From Bacteroidales bacterium UBA5507 (GTDB lineage Bacteria > Bacteroidota > Bacteroidia > Bacteroidales > Lentimicrobiaceae): 10,763 nucleotides of DNA. Shown one piece after another: positions 1 to 6,640 of this stretch. The translations under genes and the position numbers were made by a program. Below the pieces are notes generated by a model. It worked only from the letters and a program-made list of their open reading frames with translations. It made no database searches and had not been told where the DNA came from. Each line of letters opens with the position of its first letter. Position 1 is the stretch's first letter. The stretch covers positions 1 to 10,763 of the forward strand of contig DIOT01000054.1 in NCBI GenBank assembly GCA_002426195.1. Direction: 5' to 3'.

Positions 1-1781
1 CAGAGAAAGGAAAGCAATACAAACATTATTGCCGCAAAAAGGAATCGCTCAGCAGTCCTGAGCAGGTAATGTTCGACGTGAATGAAATGTCAAAAGGCAA
101 GCCGGCATTTATCTTTTCAGATTACGAGATTAGTCCCGATAACCGTTATGCCGCCTACCTGAGCAACGAATCAGGGTCCTGTGCTGATTTCATCCTAAGA
201 GTCAGGGACCTTGAAAAAGGAACTGATCTTTCAGGCTTTGACATAACAAAAGTAACCGATGTGGCATGGGGTAATGACAGCAGAAGTGTATTCTATACAA
301 TTGTAAATGATGCCTTAAGACCATGGAGAGTTTACCGTCATGATATTATGGGTACAAATCCCGGTGTGGTGATTTTTGAAGAACCCGATGAACTGTTTAT
401 CGTAAATATTCAGAAAACGAAGACTGAGGCGTTCATCTTAATATCCTCGCATAGTTTTACGACTTCAGAATACTCGATTCTCAATGCTGACACACCGTTC
501 GCTTTACCTGAAGTCTTCATACCAAGGATTAAGGATGTCGACTATGGCGTTTATCATCATCGTGATAAATTCTTTATACAATATAAGGACAAACAAAATC
601 TTAATGGTAAGATTTATGAAGCTCCCCTTTCGGGGTACCGTGATGCTTCAACTTGGAAGGAAGTAATGCCTCACAGTGATGATGCAATGATAGATTATTT
701 AGACATATTTGATTCTTTCTATGCGGTCCAGATCAGGAGGAATGGTCTTATGGAAATCGTTGTAAAGGGAATTAGCCAGCCTTTCGAAAAGACCATTAAT
801 TTTCCTGAACCTGTGTATTCCGCTGAGTTAATTCCCCTTCCTTCATACAACTCTAAGAAGTTACGTTACAAATATTCTTCACTTAATCGTCCGAATACGG
901 TTTACGAATATGATTTCAGGGAGGGTATCAGTGAGATAATAAAGGAAACAGTAATACCATCAGGCTTTAATGCCGATGATTACACTGTTGAACGTGTTTA
1001 TGCAACTGCGAGCGAAGGAACTAAAGTACCGGTTTCATTATTATATAAAAACGGAATTAGGAAGGATGGTTCCAATCCTGCCCTCCTTTATTCTTATGGC
1101 TCATATGGTTGTTCTTCGGATGCCCGGTTTATCTCAACCTTCTTCTGTCTTGTTGACCGGGGTTTTGTCTTCGCTCTTGCACAGATAAGAGGAGGCAGTG
1201 ATTTAGGTGAGGCATGGTATGAGGATGGGAAGCTTTTGAATAAGAAAAACACTTTCACTGACTTCATCGCCTGTGCTGAAATGCTCATTGAAAATAAGTA
1301 TACATCTTCAGATAAGCTCGCAGCCATGGGAGGCAGTGCCGGTGGATTGCTGGTAACTGCTGTTACCAATATGCGACCAGATCTCTTTAATACAGTGGTT
1401 GCTGTTGTTCCTTTTGTTGATGTTATGAATACTATGCTCGATCCGTCATTACCTCTTACAGTTCAGGAGTATGAGGAATGGGGCAATCCAAATATTAAAG
1501 AGTATTACGACTACATGTTATCATATTCACCTTATGATAATATAAAAGCGGCTGATTACCCGAATATGCTTGTCACAGCAGGCCTCAATGATTCGCAGGT
1601 AGGATATCATGAGCCGGCAAAATTCACCGCTAAGTTGAGAGAATTTAAAACTGATGATACTCTGCTGTTGCTTAAAACCAACATGAAATCAGGACACGGA
1701 GGTGCTACCGGTCGGTTTGATCAGCTTAAGGAATCGGCATTTGAACTTGCTTTTATTTTGAGCCGTCTAAGCTTTGATTAG
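1..1781 (+). CDS. ptrB: Oligopeptidase B (protease II), S9A serine peptidase, 5'-truncated by window edge
   Basis: This is a cytosolic serine peptidase of the prolyl oligopeptidase family that cleaves short peptides after Arg/Lys. The reading frame is already open at base 3 (EKGKQYKHYCRKK, then an MFDVNEMSKGK segment typical of oligopeptidase B), so the ATG at 69 is internal and the true start lies outside the window. 592 codons are visible. The first ~300 residues form the beta-propeller lid and the rest is the alpha/beta-hydrolase domain. The triad is visible as Ser in GGSAGG (codon 1335), Asp in GLNDSQV (codon 1590) and His in SGHGG (codon 1695). Their spacing equals that recalled for E. 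coli PtrB Ser532/Asp617/His652, which implies about 87 N-terminal residues are missing. The stop is TAG at 1779-1781. Its 3' end overlaps the convergent eIF-2B-like gene by 29 bp, and no intrinsic terminator is seen. Family assignment is very secure. Confidence 0.96.
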   Translation, partial: EKGKQYKHYCRKKESLSSPEQVMFDVNEMSKGKPAFIFSDYEISPDNRYAAYLSNESGSCADFILRVRDLEKGTDLSGFDITKVTDVAWGNDSRSVFYTIVNDALRPWRVYRHDIMGTNPGVVIFEEPDELFIVNIQKTKTEAFILISSHSFTTSEYSILNADTPFALPEVFIPRIKDVDYGVYHHRDKFFIQYKDKQNLNGKIYEAPLSGYRDASTWKEVMPHSDDAMIDYLDIFDSFYAVQIRRNGLMEIVVKGISQPFEKTINFPEPVYSAELIPLPSYNSKKLRYKYSSLNRPNTVYEYDFREGISEIIKETVIPSGFNADDYTVERVYATASEGTKVPVSLLYKNGIRKDGSNPALLYSYGSYGCSSDARFISTFFCLVDRGFVFALAQIRGGSDLGEAWYEDGKLLNKKNTFTDFIACAEMLIENKYTSSDKLAAMGGSAGGLLVTAVTNMRPDLFNTVVAVVPFVDVMNTMLDPSLPLTVQEYEEWGNPNIKEYYDYMLSYSPYDNIKAADYPNMLVTAGLNDSQVGYHEPAKFTAKLREFKTDDTLLLLKTNMKSGHGGATGRFDQLKESAFELAFILSRLSFD

Positions 1782-2646
1782 GATTTGTTTCAATGAAACA
1801 GTCATCAAAGAAATATGCTGTTACAAGATTCCTGGGTGTAAATTCAAAATAGTAGTTTACAGGTTTTATTGAATCGGGTGCTTTGGGCCATAATTCCGAA
1901 GAAGGCGCTTCCTGTTCCGGTATGATATTACTCCTCTTGCTGTATTCTAATGGCGAGCGTTTGCGTGAATCGCAAATAACATACAACGGTATACCTGCTT
2001 CTCTGCACACTAAAGCTATTGGATATGTTCCGACTTTATTGGTAAAACCATCTTTGAATACGTTATCAGCACCAACAACCGCAAAGTCAATTTCATGAAT
2101 GAATTTACCAACAGCAGCTTCATTAATAAAATGCACAGTGCAGCCCATGTCGGCAAGTATACGGGCCTGCAATTTACCTTCAAAAACAGGGCCCGACATT
2201 GTCTGGTATATAGCAGGATAAATTTTCCTGACTGCCAGATGCTTAAATAAAATGTGTATACTCGAACTATTGCTGTGAAGGAGTATCCTTTGGTCATAAA
2301 ACTGAACCAGGCGCGCCATTTTTTCGGCAGCTCTGTCTATACTTTCATCCCATTCCTTGTTATACTCGGCAATTATCGCTTCAATTTTTATTTTCTTTCG
2401 ACTATTTGATATATTGCTTTCAATAAGAGGCTCAATCGAATCGAGAAAATACTGGAGAAAATGATGTAATACAGCAAGATCGGGGAAACTACGGGCCACC
2501 TTTAACAGGTTTTCCTTTAGGAATTCGGGATCAATATCCCGGTTGTTGGTATAAGAATAAATCGACTTGATAAGTTTATCAAGTATAGCAGCAGATCCTG
2601 AATAGTTATCTGCAATAAGCTCTTTTATTCTCACTTCAAATGACAT
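1753..2646 (-). CDS. eIF-2B alpha/beta/delta-family protein (sugar-phosphate isomerase fold), function unassigned
   Basis: This 297-residue protein belongs to the eIF-2B/MtnA/ribose-1,5-bisphosphate isomerase superfamily. It has an N-terminal helical half (~1-110) and a Rossmann-like C-terminal half with the family blocks HSNSSS (124-129), GPVFEGKLQA (152-161), VGADNV (191-196) and NKVGTYPIAL (203-212). The conserved Asp of the GAD motif (Asp194) is kept. The catalytic Cys of the enzymes (THCNS in R15P isomerase) is Ser125 here, and the Arg of their T/S-R-P motif is Gly152. A classical isomerase role is therefore doubtful; a ligand-binding or assembly role is possible but unproven. Bacteroidota members are usually labelled translation initiation factor eIF-2B, although bacteria lack eIF2. 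The start ATG (2644-2646) has no Shine-Dalgarno sequence. The gene is divergent from fbaA and convergent with ptrB. Confidence 0.88.
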   Translation of the reverse strand: MSFEVRIKELIADNYSGSAAILDKLIKSIYSYTNNRDIDPEFLKENLLKVARSFPDLAVLHHFLQYFLDSIEPLIESNISNSRKKIKIEAIIAEYNKEWDESIDRAAEKMARLVQFYDQRILLHSNSSSIHILFKHLAVRKIYPAIYQTMSGPVFEGKLQARILADMGCTVHFINEAAVGKFIHEIDFAVVGADNVFKDGFTNKVGTYPIALVCREAGIPLYVICDSRKRSPLEYSKRSNIIPEQEAPSSELWPKAPDSIKPVNYYFEFTPRNLVTAYFFDDCFIETNPNQSLDGSK

Positions 2647-2670
2647 AGTATCAATTGTTTAAAGGTCTGA

Positions 2671-2698
2671 AGTTCATACTGATATACCTTAATGAACT
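2671..2698. repeat. 7-bp inverted repeat in the divergent eIF-2B-like/fbaA intergenic region
   Basis: Perfect arms AGTTCAT (2671-2677) and ATGAACT (2692-2698) are separated by 14 bp, so the arm centres are 21 bp apart, about two helical turns. The repeat lies upstream of the fbaA -7 box, in the position where a dimeric regulator could act on either divergent gene. A chance occurrence in an AT-rich 121-bp gap is quite possible. Confidence 0.3.
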
Positions 2699-2717
2699 AA
2701 CATATTGGGAAGTTGTT

Positions 2718-2725
2718 TATCTTTG
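2718..2725 (+). promoter_or_regulatory. Bacteroidota-type -7 promoter box for fbaA
   Basis: TATCTTTG is a perfect match to the TAnnTTTG consensus of the Bacteroidota primary sigma factor, 42 nt upstream of the fbaA start codon. No TTG-type -33 element is evident about 20 bp further upstream. Initiation a few bases downstream would give a leader of roughly 35 nt that is A-rich and has no Shine-Dalgarno sequence. Confidence 0.75.
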
Positions 2726-2767
2726 CGAAGATAAAAGAAACCTTTCCATCACAAAAATAAATCACTT

Positions 2768-3847
2768 ATGTCAGAACGTATTTTTGATAAAATAAAACCA
2801 GGTGTCGTAACAGGCGATGATGTTCAGGAAGTATTCAGAATTGCCCGTGCAAATGGTTTTGCTATTCCCGCAGTCAATGTTGTGGGTACCGATTCTGTTA
2901 ATGCCGTAATGCAGGCAGCTAAAGAGGTCAATTCTCCTGTAATTATTCAGTTTTCAAACGGCGGCGCTCACTTCTATGCCGGTAAATTTCTAAGCAATGA
3001 AGGTGAGAAAGCTGCAGTTGCAGGTGCTGTTTCAGGAGCCCGTCACATTCACCTTTTGGCTGAAATGTATGGCGTTCCCGTTATTCTGCATACCGACCAT
3101 GCAGCTCGTAAATTACTTCCGTGGATAGATGCCCTGCTCGACGAGGGTGAGAAGTTCTATGCTGCAACCGGCAAACCTCTTTTCAGCTCGCATATGCTCG
3201 ATCTTTCTGAGGAAACTCTGGAGGAAAATATAAAAATCTCCAAAAAGTACTTAACAAGAATGAGTAAGATTGGTATGACCCTTGAAATTGAACTGGGTGT
3301 TACCGGAGGTGAAGAGGATGGCGTTGATAATACAGGTGTTGAATCTTCACGCTTGTATACTCAGCCTGAGGATGTTGCATATGCCTATTCACAACTCACT
3401 GAGGTAAGTAACCGTTTTACAGTTGCCGCTTCTTTTGGTAATGTACATGGAGTTTACAAACCCGGTAATGTGAAACTGCAACCTATCATCCTGAAAAATT
3501 CACAGGATTACATCGAAAAACAACTTAATACCGCACCTAAACCTGTGAACTTTGTGTTCCATGGAGGTTCCGGCTCAAGCCGCCAAGAAATAAGAGAAGC
3601 CATTTCTTACGGTGTTGTTAAAATGAACATCGACACCGATACTCAGTGGGCAACCTGGGAAGGTGTTATGGGTTTCTACAAGAAAAATGAAGGATATCTG
3701 CAAAGCCAGATTGGTAACCCCGAAGGTGAAGATAAACCTAACAAAAAGTATTACGACCCAAGAAAGTGGTTGTCTGAAGGACAAAAGTCACTTATAGGCC
3801 GACTGAAAATTGCTTTTGAAGATTTGAACTGCCTCGACAGAAACTAA
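2768..3847 (+). CDS. fbaA: Fructose-bisphosphate aldolase, class II (class IIa)
   Basis: This is a zinc-dependent cytosolic aldolase that interconverts fructose 1,6-bisphosphate with DHAP plus glyceraldehyde 3-phosphate in glycolysis and gluconeogenesis. At 359 residues it has the same length as E. coli FbaA and aligns throughout. The catalytic Asp110 and zinc ligand His111 lie in LHTDHAARK. The other zinc-site residues are Glu175 (LEIELG), His227 (FGNVHGVYKPGN) and His265 (FHGGSGSS). The class II signature TGGEEDGVDN and the C-terminal KMNIDTDTQWATW block are present. These positions equal E. coli numbering plus one for the initiator Met. The gene appears monocistronic: it has its own -7 box upstream and an intrinsic terminator 25 nt after the stop. 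Nothing is missing from the active site. Confidence 0.98.
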   Translation: MSERIFDKIKPGVVTGDDVQEVFRIARANGFAIPAVNVVGTDSVNAVMQAAKEVNSPVIIQFSNGGAHFYAGKFLSNEGEKAAVAGAVSGARHIHLLAEMYGVPVILHTDHAARKLLPWIDALLDEGEKFYAATGKPLFSSHMLDLSEETLEENIKISKKYLTRMSKIGMTLEIELGVTGGEEDGVDNTGVESSRLYTQPEDVAYAYSQLTEVSNRFTVAASFGNVHGVYKPGNVKLQPIILKNSQDYIEKQLNTAPKPVNFVFHGGSGSSRQEIREAISYGVVKMNIDTDTQWATWEGVMGFYKKNEGYLQSQIGNPEGEDKPNKKYYDPRKWLSEGQKSLIGRLKIAFEDLNCLDRN

Positions 3848-3872
3848 AGAAGTTGTTGGTTTAATATATTGG

Positions 3873-3908
3873 AGAAGAGGCGCACCTAACCGCGTCTCTT
3901 CTTTTTTT
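3873..3908 (+). terminator. Rho-independent terminator of fbaA
   Basis: An 11-bp stem pairs 3873-3883 (AGAAGAGGCGC) with 3892-3902 (GCGTCTCTTCT), with one G-T wobble and an 8-nt loop, followed by seven consecutive T residues ending at 3908. It begins 25 nt after the fbaA stop codon. The last T of the tract is also the first base of the metG -7 box. Confidence 0.9.
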
Positions 3909-3915
3909 ATCTTTG
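3908..3915 (+). promoter_or_regulatory. Bacteroidota-type -7 promoter box for metG
   Basis: This is a second perfect TATCTTTG, directly abutting the fbaA terminator T-run and 18 nt before the ATG at 3934. Any -33 element would fall inside the terminator hairpin, and no clear TTG is seen there. The predicted transcript would have a very short leader of roughly 10-15 nt. Confidence 0.75.
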
Positions 3916-3933
3916 CACCTTAATTTTTTCGCT

Positions 3934-5994
3934 ATGAATTCTCCAATCAAAAAGCCTGCACGATATACTATTACTTCTGCCCTGCCTTATGCTAACGGTC
4001 CGATTCATATTGGTCATCTTGCCGGGGTTTACGTTCCTGCCGATATTTATGCGCGTTATCTTCGTTCCAAAGGTGAATCAGTGCTGTTTATTGGTGGCTC
4101 TGATGAGCATGGCGTGCCAATAACCATCAAAGCAAGAAAAGAAGGTATTACACCTCAACAAGTGGTTGATAAATATCATGAAATTATAAAAGAGTCTTTC
4201 AAAGAATTTGGTATTTCCTTCGACATTTACTCGAGGACCTCCAACAAGATTCATCATGAAACCGCTTCTGAATTCTTCAGGACTTTGCTAGATAAAGGTG
4301 AATTTACAGAAAAATATTCGAATCAATATTACGACGAGGAACACCATACTTTCCTTGCCGACAGATATATAACCGGAACATGTCCCCATTGCAGTTTTGA
4401 AAAAGCCTATGGTGATCAATGCGAAAATTGCGGCACTTCTTTGAATGCTACCGACCTTATAAATCCCAAATCAGCACTGAGTGGTAGTGTACCCGTATTG
4501 CGTGAAACCAAACATTGGTTCCTTCCTCTTGATAAATATGAAGGATGGCTGCGTGAATGGATTCTCGAAAGCCACAAAGACGATTGGAAGTCGAATGTCT
4601 ATGGTCAGTGTAAATCATGGCTTGATACAGGCCTTCAACCAAGAGCTGTAACCCGCGACCTTGACTGGGGCGTAAAAGTGCCAATAGAAGGAGCCGAAGG
4701 TAAGGTACTATATGTTTGGTTTGATGCTCCTATCGGTTACATTTCAGCAACACGCGAATGGGCAGAACAAACCGGTCATACGTGGGAACAGTGGTGGAAG
4801 GACAAAGATTCAAAGCTTGTCCATTTTATAGGTAAAGACAACATTGTATTCCATTGCATTGTATTCCCGGGCATGCTTCATGCTGAAGGATCTTATATAT
4901 TGCCTGATAACGTACCGGCAAACGAATTCCTGAATCTCGAAAATGATAAAATTTCAACTTCCCGCAACTGGGCAGTTTGGCTTCATGAATATCTAAAGGA
5001 TTTCCCGGGAAAACAGGATGTGCTGCGCTATGTGCTCACAGCCAATGCCCCTGAAACCAAGGATAATGATTTCACATGGCGTGATTTCCAGACCAGGAAT
5101 AATAGTGAGTTGCTAAGTATCTTCGGAAATTTCGTAAACCGTACTCTTGTTTTAACACATAAATACTTCGAAGGTAGGGTTCCTGAAGTTTCAGAATTAA
5201 ATGAAATTGATAGTCAGGTAATTGCCGAATTGAAGAATTATCCGGGAAGAATAAGTCAAAGTATTGAAAATTATCGCTTCAGAGAAGCCCTTAACGAGTT
5301 TATGAACCTTGCCAGACTAGGTAATAAATATCTTACTGAAACTGAGCCATGGAAAGTATTTAAGACCGATCCTGAAAGGGTAAAAACGAATCTGAACATC
5401 GCATTGCAGATTTGCGCCAACCTGGCTATTCTGGGCGAACCTTTCGTCCCGTTTACCAGTACTAAGCTTTTTGAAATGCTCGGGATGGATCCTTTAAGAT
5501 GGGATAAAGCAGGTTCCGACAGTCTCCTCTCTGCAGGTCACATATTGAATCAGCCAACTCTTCTGTTTGAAAAAATTGAAGATGAAGAAATACAAAAACA
5601 AGTTCAAAGATTGCTTGATACTAAAAAGGCAAACGAGAAAGAACAGGTAGTTGCTACACCTTCTAAACCTGTTATTGAATTTGAAGATTTTACAAAGGTT
5701 GATTTACGTGTAGGTACTATTATAGCTGCTGAGAAAGTAGCAAAAACCAAAAAACTACTAAAGCTAACAATAGATACCGGGATTGATAAACGTACGGTTG
5801 TTTCAGGAATTGCCGAAAACTATGAGCCTGAAAACATTATTGGACAGCAGGTCACAATATTGGTTAATCTCGCACCCCGCAATTTGAAAGGAATTGAATC
5901 GCAGGGAATGATATTAATGGCTGAAAATCACGATGGAGAGTTGTGCTTTGTAACTCCATCTAAAACTTTTTTAAATGGCTCTGAGATCAGATAA
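3934..5994 (+). CDS. metG: Methionine--tRNA ligase with C-terminal tRNA-binding domain
   Basis: This class I aminoacyl-tRNA synthetase charges tRNA-Met. Counting from ATG 3934 it has 686 residues. The HIGH motif is at 25-28 (HIGHLAG). A four-Cys zinc knuckle (Cys150, 153, 163, 166) sits in the connective-peptide insertion. The KMSKS loop appears as KISTS at 339-343. A helical anticodon-binding domain follows (~390-550). A linker leads to an OB-fold EMAP/Trbp111-type tRNA-binding domain (~583-686; DLRVGTI, VSGIA, NLAPRNLKGIESQGM), which usually mediates dimerisation and tRNA affinity. An in-frame TTG at 3913 would add seven residues, but it lies inside the -7 box, so ATG 3934 is chosen. The DUF3109 gene follows after 35 nt, probably in the same transcript. 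Confidence 0.97.
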   Translation: MNSPIKKPARYTITSALPYANGPIHIGHLAGVYVPADIYARYLRSKGESVLFIGGSDEHGVPITIKARKEGITPQQVVDKYHEIIKESFKEFGISFDIYSRTSNKIHHETASEFFRTLLDKGEFTEKYSNQYYDEEHHTFLADRYITGTCPHCSFEKAYGDQCENCGTSLNATDLINPKSALSGSVPVLRETKHWFLPLDKYEGWLREWILESHKDDWKSNVYGQCKSWLDTGLQPRAVTRDLDWGVKVPIEGAEGKVLYVWFDAPIGYISATREWAEQTGHTWEQWWKDKDSKLVHFIGKDNIVFHCIVFPGMLHAEGSYILPDNVPANEFLNLENDKISTSRNWAVWLHEYLKDFPGKQDVLRYVLTANAPETKDNDFTWRDFQTRNNSELLSIFGNFVNRTLVLTHKYFEGRVPEVSELNEIDSQVIAELKNYPGRISQSIENYRFREALNEFMNLARLGNKYLTETEPWKVFKTDPERVKTNLNIALQICANLAILGEPFVPFTSTKLFEMLGMDPLRWDKAGSDSLLSAGHILNQPTLLFEKIEDEEIQKQVQRLLDTKKANEKEQVVATPSKPVIEFEDFTKVDLRVGTIIAAEKVAKTKKLLKLTIDTGIDKRTVVSGIAENYEPENIIGQQVTILVNLAPRNLKGIESQGMILMAENHDGELCFVTPSKTFLNGSEIR

Positions 5995-6037
5995 TGTCTG
6001 ATTATCAATTATTAGCCTAATTTTACCACATGATAAT
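5986..6037 (+). other. Overlapping, mutually exclusive inverted repeats across the metG stop / DUF3109 start
   Basis: Three perfect pairings share bases. ATCAGA (5986-5991) pairs with TCTGAT (5997-6002) around the metG stop codon. GATAAT (5990-5995) pairs with ATTATC (6001-6006). ATTATCA (6001-6007) pairs with TGATAAT (6031-6037), which would cover the DUF3109 start codon at 6030-6032. No T-run follows, so this is not an ordinary terminator. The stems are weak and AT-rich; a role in translational coupling is only a possibility. Confidence 0.35.
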
Positions 6038-6596
6038 AGTTGAAAATACAATAGTTTCCGACGAGTTTAAAAGTGCCTGTTTTGTATGTGACCTTTCAAA
6101 GTGCAAGGGGGCTTGTTGCGTAGAGGGTGATGCCGGTGCTCCTCTCGAGGAAGAAGAAATATCCATACTTGAAGACGACATAGATTACATAAAACCTTTT
6201 ATGCGCCCTGAAGGCGTAGAGGTAGTAGAAAAGAACGGCGTATTCGATTTTGATATGACCGGGCAATATGTCACTCCCTTGGTTAATGATAATGAATGCG
6301 CTTATGTCACTTTCAATGAGGAAGGTATTGCACTATGTGCAATAGAACATGCATGGAAAGCCGGTAAAACAGAATTCAGGAAACCTGTATCATGCCACCT
6401 TTATCCGGTCCGCCTTAGCAGATATAAAGACTTTGAAGCAGTTAACTATCACAAATGGCATATCTGCCAACCTGCAGTTGAGAATGGCAGGAAGCTCAAA
6501 GTACATGCATATAAGTTTCTGAAAGAAGCTCTGATAAGAAAATATGGAGAGAGGTATTACGAGCTTCTTGAAAAACAAATAAACGACAGGAAATAG
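6030..6596 (+). CDS. DUF3109 family cysteine-rich protein, probable metal binding
   Basis: This 188-residue soluble protein matches the DUF3109 family common in Bacteroidota; its biochemical role is not known to me. Nine Cys residues are visible: Cys17, 20, 25, 29 and 30 in the N-terminal block (ACFVCDLSKCKGACC), then Cys90, 103, 122 (SCHLYP) and 146 (WHICQP). The pattern resembles the YkgJ-type zinc/iron-chelating or Fe-S cluster families, so metal or cluster binding is a reasonable inference. No signal peptide or membrane segment is apparent. The start ATG at 6030 follows metG by 35 nt; a weak -7-like TAATTTTA (6018-6025) lies between, so both read-through and an own promoter are possible. 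Its last five codons form the left arm of a terminator hairpin shared with the convergent ferritin gene. Confidence 0.88.
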   Translation: MIIVENTIVSDEFKSACFVCDLSKCKGACCVEGDAGAPLEEEEISILEDDIDYIKPFMRPEGVEVVEKNGVFDFDMTGQYVTPLVNDNECAYVTFNEEGIALCAIEHAWKAGKTEFRKPVSCHLYPVRLSRYKDFEAVNYHKWHICQPAVENGRKLKVHAYKFLKEALIRKYGERYYELLEKQINDRK

Positions 6597-6619
6597 TATT
6601 TGACTTTCCTGTCGTTTAT
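6579..6619. terminator. Bidirectional intrinsic terminator shared by the DUF3109 gene and ftnA
   Basis: A perfect 15-bp stem pairs 6579-6593 with 6605-6619 around an 11-nt loop (6594-6604). The left arm encodes the last five residues (INDRK) of the DUF3109 protein, whose TAG stop opens the loop. On the minus strand the hairpin is followed by a U-rich tail (TTGTTTTTC), which suits ftnA and the upstream atp transcript. On the plus strand the tail is shorter (TTTAT within and after the arm), so termination is probably stronger in the minus direction. Confidence 0.85.
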
Positions 6620-6640
6620 ATCAATTCACAGTTAAAATCC

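Noticed and set aside
1094..1369. 91-codon minus-strand open frame inside ptrB
   Set aside because: It lies across the conserved catalytic-domain coding region and reads as a complement artefact.
1786..1800. TGTTTC-AAT-GAAACA hairpin after ptrB as a terminator
   Set aside because: The stem is only 6 bp with a 3-nt loop and no T-run follows on either strand.
6018..6025. TAATTTTA as a dedicated DUF3109 promoter
   Set aside because: It misses the final G of the box and sits only 4 nt before the ATG, leaving essentially no room for a transcription start upstream of the codon.
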